A stretch of DNA of 64,000 bases from an uncultured Aquimarina sp. (GCA_947489685.1 CANLEM010000002.1:868001-932000); one strand, 5' to 3'; shown: positions 1 to 8,864, counted from the stretch's first letter. Translations and numbers: made by a program. The notes: generated by a model from the sequence alone, not told the origin.

Positions 1-1076
1 TTTTATATGATTTAGATACATATAAAATTGTATTTATAGACGGTAAATATTCGTCTCATTTATCAGAGACTACTCATGATAAAATAGATGTTTGCCTCAT
101 GTCTTCTGCACTATCGCATGAAAAGTACAAACCCATTGTTGACAACTACTTTAATAAAATAGCACGTCAAGACGGTCTTACCTCATTAAATACAGCTTTT
201 TCAAAAGAAGGAGCTTATATTTATATCCCAAAAAATAAGCTTGCTGATAAGCCCGTACAAATTATACATTTCTCTACAGGAAAAGAGTCGGCTCAAATGC
301 TACAACCACGTAACTTAATTGTGGTAGAAGAAAACTCGCACGTACAAATCATAGAGCGCCATCAAAGCCTTACCGATAATCCTGTATTAACAAATTCGGT
401 TACCGAGATTTTTGTTGATAAAAGAGCTATTGTAGACTATTATAAGATCCAGAATGACAATCAAACTGCTTCTTTGATTGACAACACATATATCGAGCAA
501 CAAGGACAAAGTGTAGCATCTGTTCACACTTTTGCCTTTGGCGGAAATCTTACCAGAAATAACCTCAACTTTTTTCAAAAAGGAGAAGGTATCGATTCTA
601 TACTTAATGGGGTTACTATAATTGAAGGTAAGCAACATGTAGATCATAATACTCTTGTTCATCACCAAGAACCTAATTGTGAGAGTCATCAAGATTACAA
701 AGGTATTTTTGACGAAAAGGCAACTGGTGTTTTTAACGGAAAAATAATTGTAGACAAAGAAGCTCAAAAAACAAACGCTTTTCAGTCTAACAATAACATC
801 TTATTAAGTGATAAAGCGACTATCAATTCTAAGCCTCAACTCGAAATTTTTGCAGATGATGTAAAATGTTCGCATGGTTGTACCATAGGTCAACTAGATG
901 ACAATGCTTTGTTTTATATGAAATCTAGAGGTATTGGTGAAAAAGAAGCAAGAGCACTATTAATGTATGCCTTTGCCAATAATGTATTGGAAAGTGTAAA
1001 AATACCTCAGCTCAAAACCAGAATTAATAAATTGATTGCCAATAAACTTGGTGTAGACATTGGTTTTGATTTATAG
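1..1076 (+). CDS. sufD: Fe-S cluster assembly protein SufD (5' end outside window)
   Basis: The reading frame is open from the left edge (first full codon at base 3) to the TAA at 1074-1076, giving 357 visible residues. SufD is normally about 430-440 residues, so roughly 80 N-terminal residues lie outside the window. SufD pairs with SufB and the ATPase SufC to form the scaffold on which Fe-S clusters are built in the cytosol. The right-handed beta-helix core and the conserved C-terminal block rich in His and Cys (KCSHGCTIGQLDDNALFYM, followed by SRGIGEKEARALLMYAF) are diagnostic of the SufB/SufD family. SufD rather than SufB is inferred from the length and from the position just before sufS. 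A possible ATG at base 99 is internal. A strong terminator follows. Confidence 0.95.
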   Translation, partial: LYDLDTYKIVFIDGKYSSHLSETTHDKIDVCLMSSALSHEKYKPIVDNYFNKIARQDGLTSLNTAFSKEGAYIYIPKNKLADKPVQIIHFSTGKESAQMLQPRNLIVVEENSHVQIIERHQSLTDNPVLTNSVTEIFVDKRAIVDYYKIQNDNQTASLIDNTYIEQQGQSVASVHTFAFGGNLTRNNLNFFQKGEGIDSILNGVTIIEGKQHVDHNTLVHHQEPNCESHQDYKGIFDEKATGVFNGKIIVDKEAQKTNAFQSNNNILLSDKATINSKPQLEIFADDVKCSHGCTIGQLDDNALFYMKSRGIGEKEARALLMYAFANNVLESVKIPQLKTRINKLIANKLGVDIGFDL

Positions 1077-1104
1077 TATACATATTTTTAATCACATAAA
1101 AATG

Positions 1105-1134
1105 AAGCCAAATCAAATTGATTTGGCTTTTTTT
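1105..1134 (+). terminator. Rho-independent terminator after sufD
   Basis: A 12-bp perfect stem (AAGCCAAATCAA, 1105-1116, with its complement at 1118-1129) is followed by a T run at 1128-1134. It lies between the convergent sufD and serine hydrolase genes and separates sufD from sufS. Confidence 0.85.
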
Positions 1135-2479
1135 AGTCTATTGCATTAACAATTTGTTTCAAGAAGTTATTAAAATCAAAACCTGCATCGCCTATCAAAC
1201 CAAAACGAACAATAACCAATTCTTTTGAGGGTATAATAAATACCCGTTGCCCTTGAAATCCATTTACCGAAAACATGTCTCGAGGTGCATCTGGATAAAA
1301 CCCTCCCGCGTTTAACCAAAAATGTCCTCCATATTTTCCTTCAGAATTTGGTGCTGGAGTTCGTACATAATTAGTCCATTTTGCATCAAAGATCTGATCA
1401 CCATTCCAGTTTCCTTCATTAAGATATAGCAATCCAAATTTTGCCCAATCTCTGGTTGTCGCCCAGCAATATGATGATCCAACATAATTACCACTCATAT
1501 CCATTTCTAAGATCATACTATTCATACCTATTCGATCAATAAGCGCTTTGTAAGGGAAATCCAAATATTCTTGATGTGTTTCAAACTGTTTTCTTAAAAT
1601 CCCTGATAAAAGATTCGTGGTTCCCGAAGAATAATTCCAGATCTCGTTTGGTTGCGCCACGGCTTTTTTCTTTGCCTGAGTAATCGTCATATCTTCGGCT
1701 TCAAAAAGCATTAGATTTACATCGGATAAGCTTCCATAATCTTCATCCCACTCCAAACCGCTATTCATGTGTAATAAATGATCAATAGTAATATTGCTTC
1801 TATCATCATTTATCCACTCATCAAGTGTCGTTTTTTGATTCAAATTTATTTTTCCTTCAAATTCTCGAATACCAAATAATGTAGCAAGCACACTTTTGGT
1901 CATTGACCACCCCAAAAATCGTGAAGAAGCATTATATCCGTTTGCATAACGTTCGGCTATAATTTGATTTTTATACAATACCATAACAGATCGTGTTTTG
2001 GCTATTTCGATGTTTTCAAAACCAAAATCGACTGCTTTTTGGAGCGTTTTTAGGTTTATTTCGGTAAAAACAGTGTCTTTTTGAGGTAAGTCTCCATATG
2101 GAAACGGAAGATTTTTGTTCGTTTTATTTCTTACTGGTTTTGGATAAGGAGCATCGATATCAAAATCATCATTCACCAAAACACTACCCACTCCCTCTCG
2201 ATAAACAGCTTTACGTTCTTTTAATCCAAAAACTGAAGCGGTAACAGATTTTTTTTTAATATTCACTTCATCATCTGCAAGATTAACAGGTGAAAAATTA
2301 TTATCATTAGCATCTGTAAACTCATAGCTACGATCTGCAATAAAAATGGAAGAACACATATTTTTTGCAGAATACCCCGTAAGTACTGTTAACTTGGGAT
2401 AATTAAGCACTGCACCAATACTTATTGCGGTACATAGCACTAATAAAGTGATACCTAGAATCTTTTTAATTCGCTTCAT
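1133..2479 (-). CDS. Beta-lactamase-family serine hydrolase
   Basis: This 448-residue protein belongs to the class C beta-lactamase/penicillin-binding-protein-like hydrolase family. An N-terminal hydrophobic segment (residues 7-25) acts as a signal or anchor, so it should act in the periplasm or at the membrane. The catalytic SxxK motif is S192-M-T-K195, the second motif is Y283-S-S, and a GFQGQ block at 407-411 matches the conserved C-terminal region. The substrate cannot be told from the sequence; family members include esterases and peptidases as well as beta-lactamases, and resistance should not be assumed. It sits antisense between sufD and sufS and splits the SUF locus. A T-rich hairpin shared with sufD lies directly downstream. 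Confidence 0.85.
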   Translation of the reverse strand: MKRIKKILGITLLVLCTAISIGAVLNYPKLTVLTGYSAKNMCSSIFIADRSYEFTDANDNNFSPVNLADDEVNIKKKSVTASVFGLKERKAVYREGVGSVLVNDDFDIDAPYPKPVRNKTNKNLPFPYGDLPQKDTVFTEINLKTLQKAVDFGFENIEIAKTRSVMVLYKNQIIAERYANGYNASSRFLGWSMTKSVLATLFGIREFEGKINLNQKTTLDEWINDDRSNITIDHLLHMNSGLEWDEDYGSLSDVNLMLFEAEDMTITQAKKKAVAQPNEIWNYSSGTTNLLSGILRKQFETHQEYLDFPYKALIDRIGMNSMILEMDMSGNYVGSSYCWATTRDWAKFGLLYLNEGNWNGDQIFDAKWTNYVRTPAPNSEGKYGGHFWLNAGGFYPDAPRDMFSVNGFQGQRVFIIPSKELVIVRFGLIGDAGFDFNNFLKQIVNAID

Positions 2480-2534
2480 ATATAAAAAGGGTTAAATCAT
2501 TTAAAAATAAGGAATCTCAATTAGAAATACTTCT

Positions 2535-2542
2535 TACTTTTG
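2535..2542 (+). promoter_or_regulatory. Bacteroidota -7 promoter element for sufS
   Basis: TACTTTTG matches the TAnnTTTG consensus. It lies 15 nt before the ATG at 2558, implying a very short leader. A TTG inside it is in frame with sufS but cannot be the start codon if this promoter is used. No clear -33 TTG was found. Confidence 0.65.
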
Positions 2543-2557
2543 CAGAAAGAAATTGTA

Positions 2558-3772
2558 ATGTTTGATGTACATAAAATCAGAGAAGATTTTCCTATTCTAA
2601 AAAGAACTGTAAACGGAAAACCTCTAGTATATTTTGATAATGCCGCTACTTCTCAAACGCCGCAGGTGGTTATAGATGCTATTATTGATTATTACAGTAA
2701 TTATAATGCTAATATTCATCGTGGTGTACATACCTTATCTCAAGAAGCCACAGATGCCTATGAGGTAGCACGCAAAAAGGTACAGCAACATTTTAATGCG
2801 AAACATACTCATGAGGTTATCCTTACCTCGGGGACTACTCATAGTATTAACATTATAGCAACTGGTTTTACAAATGTTCTTTCTAAAGGGGATGAAATTA
2901 TTGTTTCTGCCTTAGAACACCATTCTAATATTGTTCCGTGGCAGATGCTATGTGAACGCACAGGAGCCGTTCTAAAGGTTATCCCCATGAATGAAGAGGG
3001 CGAATTAGTTATGCAGGTGTATGATGAACTACTTTCTGACAAAACCAAACTAGTTTTTACCAATCATATTTCTAATGCCCTGGGAACAATTAATCCTATC
3101 GAGGAAATTATTGATAAAGCTCATAAAGTAGGTGCTGCGGTACTTATAGATGGTGCTCAGTCCTGTCCTCATATCAAACCCGATGTTCAGGCTTTGGATG
3201 TAGATTTCTACGTGGCTTCTGCCCATAAATTATGTGGCCCAACTGGGGTTGGCTTACTTTATGGAAAAGAGGAATGGTTGAACAAATTACCTCCATATCA
3301 AGGAGGTGGAGAAATGATCGATCAAGTAACTTTTGAAAAAACAACCTATGCAGGTCTTCCTCATAAATTTGAAGCAGGAACTCCAAATATATGCGGAGGT
3401 ATTGCTTTTGGGGTGGCCTTAGATTATATGAATTCTATTGGTTTTGATCATATTGCTGCCTATGAAGATGAACTGCTGCAATACGGTACTCAAAAATTGT
3501 TAGAAATAGAAGGTTTAAGAATATATGGTACTTCAAAAAAGAAAACTTCTGTAATTTCTTTTAATTTAGAAAATATTCATCCTTATGATGTAGGTACGAT
3601 TGTAGATAAGTTAGGAATAGCAGTACGAACAGGACATCATTGTGCACAACCTATTATGGATTTTTACAAAATACCTGGTACTATAAGAGCTTCTTTTTCT
3701 TTTTATAATACCAAAGCCGAAATAGATGCTTTGGTTGAGGCCATTAAAAAGGCCAAAGCAATGCTTTCTTAA
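2558..3772 (+). CDS. sufS: Cysteine desulfurase SufS
   Basis: SufS is a PLP-dependent class V aminotransferase-fold enzyme that removes sulfur from L-cysteine as a persulfide and hands it to SufE for Fe-S cluster assembly. The PLP lysine is K224 in SAHKLCGPTGVGLLYG and the catalytic cysteine is C362 in RTGHHCAQP, very close to the E. coli SufS positions (K226, C364). At 404 residues it has the normal family length. The ATG at 2558 is preferred over an in-frame TTG at 2540, because that TTG is part of the promoter -7 element. It has its own promoter and is separated from sufD by a terminator and an antisense gene. sufE lies 1.7 kb downstream. Confidence 0.97.
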   Translation: MFDVHKIREDFPILKRTVNGKPLVYFDNAATSQTPQVVIDAIIDYYSNYNANIHRGVHTLSQEATDAYEVARKKVQQHFNAKHTHEVILTSGTTHSINIIATGFTNVLSKGDEIIVSALEHHSNIVPWQMLCERTGAVLKVIPMNEEGELVMQVYDELLSDKTKLVFTNHISNALGTINPIEEIIDKAHKVGAAVLIDGAQSCPHIKPDVQALDVDFYVASAHKLCGPTGVGLLYGKEEWLNKLPPYQGGGEMIDQVTFEKTTYAGLPHKFEAGTPNICGGIAFGVALDYMNSIGFDHIAAYEDELLQYGTQKLLEIEGLRIYGTSKKKTSVISFNLENIHPYDVGTIVDKLGIAVRTGHHCAQPIMDFYKIPGTIRASFSFYNTKAEIDALVEAIKKAKAMLS

Positions 3773-4080
3773 GGATTAATTGTATATGAATTACATCATC
3801 GTTTCGAATTTCATTTTTTAAAAATTCTACCAAGAGTTTTTCTTTTTTCTTTAAAAAAATAACATCTCAAAAAAAGCATCCGTTTTCTTGTTTAAAACTC
3901 TCTGAGAACTCCCTCTATCAGTGACAAAATATAAATAATACATTAGTTATCAATGATTTAAAAATAAGTCGTTAATGACTAATTTATTAGATATAATGTT
4001 AAAAAAAATTAGATTATTCTTGCAAAACGTTTTTTTTCAGAATACCTTTAAACCACACATTAACCAAAAATAAATATATT
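3773..4080. other. Intergenic gap, no gene seen
   Basis: This stretch of 308 AT-rich bases contains no credible ORF and no clear terminator or promoter motif. The part before 4081 may be a long leader of the secreted hydrolase. Confidence 0.6.
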
Positions 4081-5226
4081 ATGAAAACAGTACTTTTAAG
4101 TATTCTGTCTGTCTTTTTCATAGTCTGCAGCGGTATTGCTCAAGATTATGATGTTAGTTCAAGTTCCAAAACTTTTAGAGACGCCAGCCGTCGAAACAGG
4201 AGAGTAAATGCCAGAATTTATTATCCAAAAGTTACTCGCCAAAATCAAACAAATGTAGCACAAGGACCTTTTCCTGTAATTGTTCTTGGTCACGGCTTTG
4301 TTATGGGGTCTGATGCTTATCAAAATTTTTATGATACTATTGTTCCCAGAGGGTATATCGTAGTATTTGTAAATACCGAGGGATCATTTTTTGCTAATCA
4401 CGAAGCTTATGCTAAAGACCTAGCTTTTATGGTTGGAGCGATTCAGGCAGAAAACAACAATCAAAATTCTGTTCTTGCAGGAATTGTTGATGACAAAAGC
4501 GCATTAATCGGTCACTCTATGGGAGGTGGTGCAGCCACAGTAGCTGCCTCTATGGTAGATGTAGAAACATTGGTTACATTTGCGCCTGCATTGCTTCGAT
4601 TTGACACCCTCACTCCTGCGTCTCTCGTATCAGAAGATGCTATTGTTTTTTCGGGAACAGCAGATGGAGTAACACCTCCTGATGAGCATCACATTCCTAT
4701 TTATAATAATTTAGGATCCGATTGTAAATACATTATTAATATCACTGGCGGTGCACATTGCTACTATGCTAACAGTAATTTTTTCTGTGATTTTGGAGAA
4801 AATAGTTCTTCGGGTAATATACAAATTACCAGAAATGAGCAGCAAGCCATTACTTTTCAGTTCTTAAACTCTTGGTTTGATTATAAATTAAAAGGTAGCT
4901 CTGCAGCACAACAAACATTTTTATTAGATCTGGCTACTTCTGATGATGTTACTTCAGAAAACAGCTGCGAAAATCCGCTAGTAATTTACGAGCCAGAAGA
5001 AGTTGAGTTAACAACATTTCCGAACCCAGCCAACAAGCTTCTAAACATCAAAGTACTAAACAACCAAAAATTGCGTAAAGTTGAGTTTTACGCCCAAAAC
5101 GGGCAACTTGTTCGTACTTCGATTACCAATGAAGTTAATGTTTCGGATATTCAGCCAGGTCATTACTTGGCAAAAATATATGTAGGTGAGTCTACCATTA
5201 CCAAAAAGGTATTAATCCAAAGGTAG
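4081..5226 (+). CDS. T9SS-secreted alpha/beta hydrolase, polyesterase (cutinase/PETase)-like
   Basis: This 381-residue protein has a signal peptide (1-20, cut near GIAQ), an alpha/beta hydrolase domain (about 40-285) and a type A T9SS sorting domain (about 310-381: TFPNPANKLLNIK to the Lys/Arg end), so it should be exported to the cell surface or medium. The nucleophile is S146 in GHSMGGG, with D195 (GTADGVTPP) and H226 (GGAHC) completing the triad. The 49- and 31-residue spacings are close to those of cutinase/PET hydrolases (46 and 31 in IsPETase). F73 in HGF lies at the oxyanion-hole position and M147 follows the serine. The tryptophan that polyesterases usually carry after the triad serine (TPW) is replaced by TFAPAL. 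Cysteines at 215, 227 and 236 could form disulfides. A dienelactone-hydrolase or triglyceride-lipase role is possible. It lies inside the SUF locus but is unrelated to it in function. Confidence 0.8.
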   Translation: MKTVLLSILSVFFIVCSGIAQDYDVSSSSKTFRDASRRNRRVNARIYYPKVTRQNQTNVAQGPFPVIVLGHGFVMGSDAYQNFYDTIVPRGYIVVFVNTEGSFFANHEAYAKDLAFMVGAIQAENNNQNSVLAGIVDDKSALIGHSMGGGAATVAASMVDVETLVTFAPALLRFDTLTPASLVSEDAIVFSGTADGVTPPDEHHIPIYNNLGSDCKYIINITGGAHCYYANSNFFCDFGENSSSGNIQITRNEQQAITFQFLNSWFDYKLKGSSAAQQTFLLDLATSDDVTSENSCENPLVIYEPEEVELTTFPNPANKLLNIKVLNNQKLRKVEFYAQNGQLVRTSITNEVNVSDIQPGHYLAKIYVGESTITKKVLIQR

Positions 5227-5260
5227 TATCGCCGAAATATATTTTATTTCATACGTGAGA

Positions 5261-5293
5261 AATGAGGGAGCTTGGCTCCCTCATTGTATTTTT
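5261..5293 (+). terminator. Rho-independent terminator after the secreted hydrolase
   Basis: An 11-bp perfect stem (AATGAGGGAGC, 5261-5271, with its complement at 5275-5285) and a 3-nt loop are followed by GTATTTTT. Confidence 0.85.
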
Positions 5294-5382
5294 AATACTT
5301 TTTAAATTTGATTTTGATCTTACAAATCTTATTGAAGAAATAAAACCATTAGTTAATACTATGCCATCATTGATAGAAAGTA

Positions 5383-5413
5383 TTGAATAGCAATTATTCT
5401 TGTCGTACTTTTG
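5383..5413 (+). promoter_or_regulatory. Bacteroidota promoter for sufE
   Basis: TTG (5383-5385), a 20-nt spacer and TACTTTTG (5406-5413) match the Bacteroidota sigma factor consensus. The ATG of sufE follows 17 nt later. Confidence 0.7.
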
Positions 5414-5430
5414 CTAAAAAATTGTAGACA

Positions 5431-5853
5431 ATGACGATACAAGAAATTCAGGAAGAAATTGTTGATGAATTCAGCATGTTTGATGATTGGATGCAACGTT
5501 ATGAGTATATGATCGAATTAGGAAAATCACTTCCTCTAATTCTTGAAAAATATAAAACTGACGACAATATTATCAAAGGGTGTCAAAGCAAAGTTTGGGT
5601 ACATGCAGAAATGAAAGAAGATAAGATCGATTTTACTGCAGATAGCGATGCTATTATCACCAAAGGCATAATTGCAATACTTATAAGAACTTTTTCTGGA
5701 CAACATCCCAAAGATATTATCGATGCAGATACTGGTTTTATTGATGAGATTGGATTAAAAGAACATCTTTCTCCAACTAGAGCCAATGGCTTGGTAAGCA
5801 TGATTAAGCAATTAAAAATGTATGCTATCGCCTATCAAACCCAACTTAACTAA
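5431..5853 (+). CDS. sufE: Sulfur acceptor protein SufE
   Basis: SufE accepts the persulfide sulfur from SufS and passes it to the SufBC2D scaffold. The acceptor cysteine is C51 in KGCQSKVWV, the same number as in E. coli SufE. The 140-residue length and the motif FSGQHPKDI are typical of the family. It starts a plus-strand group with the DUF59 protein (49-nt gap), a thioesterase and DUF2480, all oriented together. It has its own Bacteroidota promoter just upstream, so it is likely transcribed separately from sufS. Confidence 0.95.
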   Translation: MTIQEIQEEIVDEFSMFDDWMQRYEYMIELGKSLPLILEKYKTDDNIIKGCQSKVWVHAEMKEDKIDFTADSDAIITKGIIAILIRTFSGQHPKDIIDADTGFIDEIGLKEHLSPTRANGLVSMIKQLKMYAIAYQTQLN

Positions 5854-5901
5854 TGTACATTGTTAGGCAACACAGGTTGAAGCCGACTAAAATTTAAAAA
5901 A

Positions 5902-6228
5902 ATGAGTGATATCACAATAGATACAAACGAACTGGGAGAAAAAATTGTACGGGTACTTAAAACAATTTATGATCCAGAAATTCCTGTAGATATATATGAA
6001 CTAGGATTGATTTATGATGTATTTGTTAATGAAGACCATGACGTAAAAATCTTAATGACACTTACATCTCCTAATTGTCCTGTAGCAGAATCATTGCCAG
6101 AAGAGATAAGAGAAAAAGTAAAATCTCTAGATGCCGTAAACGATGTCGAGATGGAACTTACCTTTGATCCTCCCTGGTCTCAGGATCTGATGAGTGAAGA
6201 AGCTAAGTTAGAATTAGGTATGCTCTAG
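5902..6228 (+). CDS. DUF59 / MIP18-family SUF system protein
   Basis: This 108-residue DUF59 protein (SufT/PaaD/CIA2-like) has the signatures YDPEIPVDIYELGLIYDV and TSPNCPVAESLP, with the conserved cysteine C59. Family members help mature or deliver Fe-S clusters. Its place 49 nt after sufE, in the same direction, supports a role in SUF-dependent maturation. It is shorter than SufT proteins with extra domains and corresponds to the free-standing DUF59 form seen in SUF operons of Bacteroidota. No separate promoter was found, so it is probably co-transcribed with sufE. Confidence 0.9.
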   Translation: MSDITIDTNELGEKIVRVLKTIYDPEIPVDIYELGLIYDVFVNEDHDVKILMTLTSPNCPVAESLPEEIREKVKSLDAVNDVEMELTFDPPWSQDLMSEEAKLELGML

Positions 6229-6281
6229 ATATCCTACAAGGACATTATTTTAAAGGTCTTGTACTTTTTAACATGTAAAAC

Positions 6282-6719
6282 ATGAATCAAGAACATTACG
6301 ACAAATTGGAGCGAATGTACCTGCAGGCAAATATTAATACTAAGATATTTGATACTACAGAAGTTAAAATCTCTGAAGAGATGGCTCAAATTAAACTTGA
6401 AATATCTGATAAGTATTTTCATGCTCTAGGTGCTATTCATGGTTCTGTATATTTTAAGCTACTCGATGATGCTGCTTTTTTTGCAGTTAACTCGATTGTT
6501 AAAGATGCTTTTGTACTCACGACCTCGTTTAATGTTAATTTGATTAGACCAGTTAATACCGGTACCATAACCGCTATTGGAAAAGTAAAGTTTAGATCCA
6601 GAAATCTTTTTGTTGCAGAATCTACCCTATATAATGAAGAAGGAAAAGAGGTAGCCTTTGGAACTGGAAATTTTTCGAAAAGTAAAATTGAGTTGTCTGA
6701 AAAAATAGGATATCGATAA
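6282..6719 (+). CDS. PaaI-family hotdog thioesterase
   Basis: This 145-residue protein has the hotdog fold of the PaaI/YiiD thioesterase group (HALGAIHGSVYFKLLDDAAFFAVNS, a form of the HGG helix motif with the catalytic acidic residue on the hotdog helix). It would hydrolyse an acyl-CoA in the cytosol; the substrate is not evident. It lies 53 nt after the DUF59 gene, and its stop codon overlaps the DUF2480 start by one base (TAATG), which suggests translational coupling within the SUF gene group. Confidence 0.85.
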   Translation: MNQEHYDKLERMYLQANINTKIFDTTEVKISEEMAQIKLEISDKYFHALGAIHGSVYFKLLDDAAFFAVNSIVKDAFVLTTSFNVNLIRPVNTGTITAIGKVKFRSRNLFVAESTLYNEEGKEVAFGTGNFSKSKIELSEKIGYR

Positions 6720-7228
6720 TGGCAGAAGAAATTGTAAATAGAATTGCGAATAACAAAAACCTAATCACTTTTGATTTAGAAGATCATTACCCCACCGGTA
6801 AAAGAATACTTTTTGATATTAAAGATTGGCTATTTGAAGGCCTTATTTTGCGTGAAAAAGATTTTAGAAAACATGTATCGACATACGATTGGAGTCAACA
6901 TCAAAACCAATATATTGCTTTAACATGTTCTACAGAAGCTATTATTCCTGGTTGGGCATATCTCTTACTTACCAGTTCGTTAATTCCGTATGCCAAAAAA
7001 GTCGTTGTTGGTTCTTTAGAAACTTTAGAAACTATACTCTACAACGATATTATTACTAATCTTGATGTTTCTTCGTATCAAGACAAATTATTGATCATAA
7101 AAGGTTGCGCTAATAAACCTGTTCCAGAAGGGGCTTATATTGCTTTAATTCAAAAATTACAACCCGTGGCCAAAAGCATTATGTATGGAGAAGCATGCTC
7201 TGCCGTGCCACTGTATAAGCGCAAATAG
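6719..7228 (+). CDS. DUF2480 family protein
   Basis: This 169-residue protein matches DUF2480, a family confined to Bacteroidota and often placed beside SUF genes. The visible features are an EIVNRIA start, a GKRILFDIKDWLFEGLILRE block, a CSTEAIIPGWAYLLL segment and a C-terminal IKGCANKPVPEGAY with conserved cysteines, which could bind metal or a cluster. There is no signal peptide, so it is cytosolic. Its start overlaps the preceding stop (TAATG). The function is unknown; co-location suggests an accessory role in Fe-S metabolism, which is inference. Confidence 0.85.
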   Translation: MAEEIVNRIANNKNLITFDLEDHYPTGKRILFDIKDWLFEGLILREKDFRKHVSTYDWSQHQNQYIALTCSTEAIIPGWAYLLLTSSLIPYAKKVVVGSLETLETILYNDIITNLDVSSYQDKLLIIKGCANKPVPEGAYIALIQKLQPVAKSIMYGEACSAVPLYKRK

Positions 7229-7311
7229 TTCTTTTGATCGTTTAATTTTGTTTTTTATCGAAAAGTAGGGGTTTCGTATCTTTTATCTAGCACAAAAGAC
7301 GTTTCTTAAAA

Positions 7312-7319
7312 TATATTTG
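7312..7319 (+). promoter_or_regulatory. Possible -7 promoter element for the first DUF3078 gene
   Basis: TATATTTG fits TAnnTTTG but lies about 120 nt before the ATG, and no -33 TTG at standard spacing was seen. Confidence 0.35.
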
Positions 7320-7440
7320 CCAACATAAATTTTTGTACAGATTATTTATTTTGGTTGAGTGTACTGATAAATTTAAATTTATCTGCATCTACCCCCTTAA
7401 CTAGAGTACGTATCTGATCAACTCTAAAACTATCAATTAC

Positions 7441-8361
7441 ATGAAAAAGACGCTATTAACCGTAGTACTATTAATCAGTTCTACAATTGTATTTGCACAA
7501 GACGAAGCAAAAGATGAAGCTCCTAAAGACGGTTGGACCAAAACAGGAAACATAGGCCTCCTGTTTAATCAATCTGCCTTTAATGCCGAATGGCTCGGTG
7601 GGGGTACTTCTAATATCGCAGGAAACCTATCAATTTCTTATGACTTTAATTATCGTAAGGGAGATTTAACCTGGGATAATAAAATATTAGCAGACTATGG
7701 TTTAACCAAAATTAAAGATCAAGAATTTACTCGTAAAACCAATGACAGGTTTGAGTTTAACTCTTTGGTAGGTAAACAAATAAAAGATTCTAATTGGTAT
7801 TATTCATTTTTCTTAAATTTCAGGACTCAATTTGCTCCTGGTTATGTGTTTGGAGAAGATGCTGCCGGAAATGAGATAAGAACAGAGACTACACATATTT
7901 TTTCTCCTGCCTACCTACAATTAGGGCCTGGTATGTTATGGAAGAAAAGTGATAACCTAAAAGTAAACATTGCTCCAGCTACTGCAAGATTTATTTTTGT
8001 TGATGGTGACTTTACCGATGTAGGTAGTGATCAAGCTGCTATCGATGCTTTTAACGATGCTGGAGGATACTTTGGAGTAGAAGCTAATGACTCTTTTAGA
8101 TTTGAATTTGGTGCAGCAGTAAATGCCTATGCTAAATTTGAACTTATGAAAAATGTATCTATGGAAAACATTTTGAATTTGTATTCAAACTATCTAGAAG
8201 ATCCACAAAATGTAGATATCGATTATACTGCTAATATCGTAATGACTATTAATAAGTATTTATCTACCAACTTAACTTTTCAAGCCATTTATGATGACAA
8301 TGCTATTGGTGCTTTTCAGATTAGAGAAGTATTTGGGCTAGGCGTAAATTACGGATTTTAA
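7441..8361 (+). CDS. DUF3078 outer-membrane beta-barrel-like protein (copy 1)
   Basis: This 306-residue protein has a signal peptide (1-20, ending VFAQ). The rest is rich in alternating aromatic/polar strands, with the DUF3078 signatures LLFNQSAFNAEWLGGGTSN and LTWDNKILADYGLTK. A barrel in the outer membrane is likely, ending in an aromatic residue (NYGF). The function is not known. A paralogue of similar sequence lies 0.6 kb downstream at 8997. DUF3078 genes commonly follow DUF2480 in Flavobacteriia. A terminator hairpin shared with the convergent GNAT gene follows. Confidence 0.85.
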   Translation: MKKTLLTVVLLISSTIVFAQDEAKDEAPKDGWTKTGNIGLLFNQSAFNAEWLGGGTSNIAGNLSISYDFNYRKGDLTWDNKILADYGLTKIKDQEFTRKTNDRFEFNSLVGKQIKDSNWYYSFFLNFRTQFAPGYVFGEDAAGNEIRTETTHIFSPAYLQLGPGMLWKKSDNLKVNIAPATARFIFVDGDFTDVGSDQAAIDAFNDAGGYFGVEANDSFRFEFGAAVNAYAKFELMKNVSMENILNLYSNYLEDPQNVDIDYTANIVMTINKYLSTNLTFQAIYDDNAIGAFQIREVFGLGVNYGF

Positions 8362-8380
8362 TACATTATAGTAACACTAC

Positions 8381-8422
8381 AAAAAAGGGGCTCGTTTTAT
8401 ATATATAGAACGGGTCTTTTTT
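8381..8422. terminator. Bidirectional terminator between DUF3078 and GNAT genes
   Basis: An A-run, a stem with CTCGTT paired to AACGGG (extended by G-U pairs) and a T-run form a hairpin usable from both strands. It lies between convergent genes and overlaps the GNAT stop codon. Confidence 0.75.
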
Positions 8423-8864
8423 ATGCTTCTTTCCAGATCATATCGTACTCATATCGATCTTGTGCAATAACTCTAAATCCCATCCTTTCGTAAAACTCTT
8501 TGGCAGGATTTTTCTTTAAAACTTTTAATGTCAAGGTTTTATTTAATGTTTTTGCTTTCGTAATTAATTGAGATAATACTTCTTTTCCGATTCCTTTTCC
8601 TTGACATTCTGGTAATATCTGAATTTGTATAATCTCGAATGTGTTTTTGCTTTCTAAACATTTTAATAAACCTACTCTTTGATCAGATTGCATGATGATA
8701 TAGGAAGCATCAAACTCTTTATCTACTCTAGATTTATGTTCATCTTCTGACAAATATATTCCAGCGTTTTCTAGATGTTCGACCATTGTCTTTATTCTTA
8801 ACTCAAACAAAAACCCTTTATCTTTGTGCTGCGCTTTTACTAGTTTAATCTTAATCGTACTCAA
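8421..8864 (-). CDS. GNAT-family N-acetyltransferase
   Basis: This 147-residue GNAT protein transfers an acetyl group from acetyl-CoA to an amine. The acetyl-CoA loop is visible as QILPECQGKGIGKEVLSQL (Q/RxxGxG/A motif), and the C-terminal FYERMGFRVI block is typical of small-molecule or peptide acetyltransferases. There is no signal peptide. The substrate is unknown. It is transcribed against the first DUF3078 gene and divergently from the second one. Confidence 0.85.
   Translation of the reverse strand: MSTIKIKLVKAQHKDKGFLFELRIKTMVEHLENAGIYLSEDEHKSRVDKEFDASYIIMQSDQRVGLLKCLESKNTFEIIQIQILPECQGKGIGKEVLSQLITKAKTLNKTLTLKVLKKNPAKEFYERMGFRVIAQDRYEYDMIWKEA

Noticed and set aside
387..767. Minus-strand ORF of 126 codons across sufD
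   Set aside because: It lies wholly within sufD on the other strand and shows no domain; a shadow frame.
2540..2560. TTG upstream start for sufS
   Set aside because: It overlaps the promoter -7 element; the downstream ATG is preferred.
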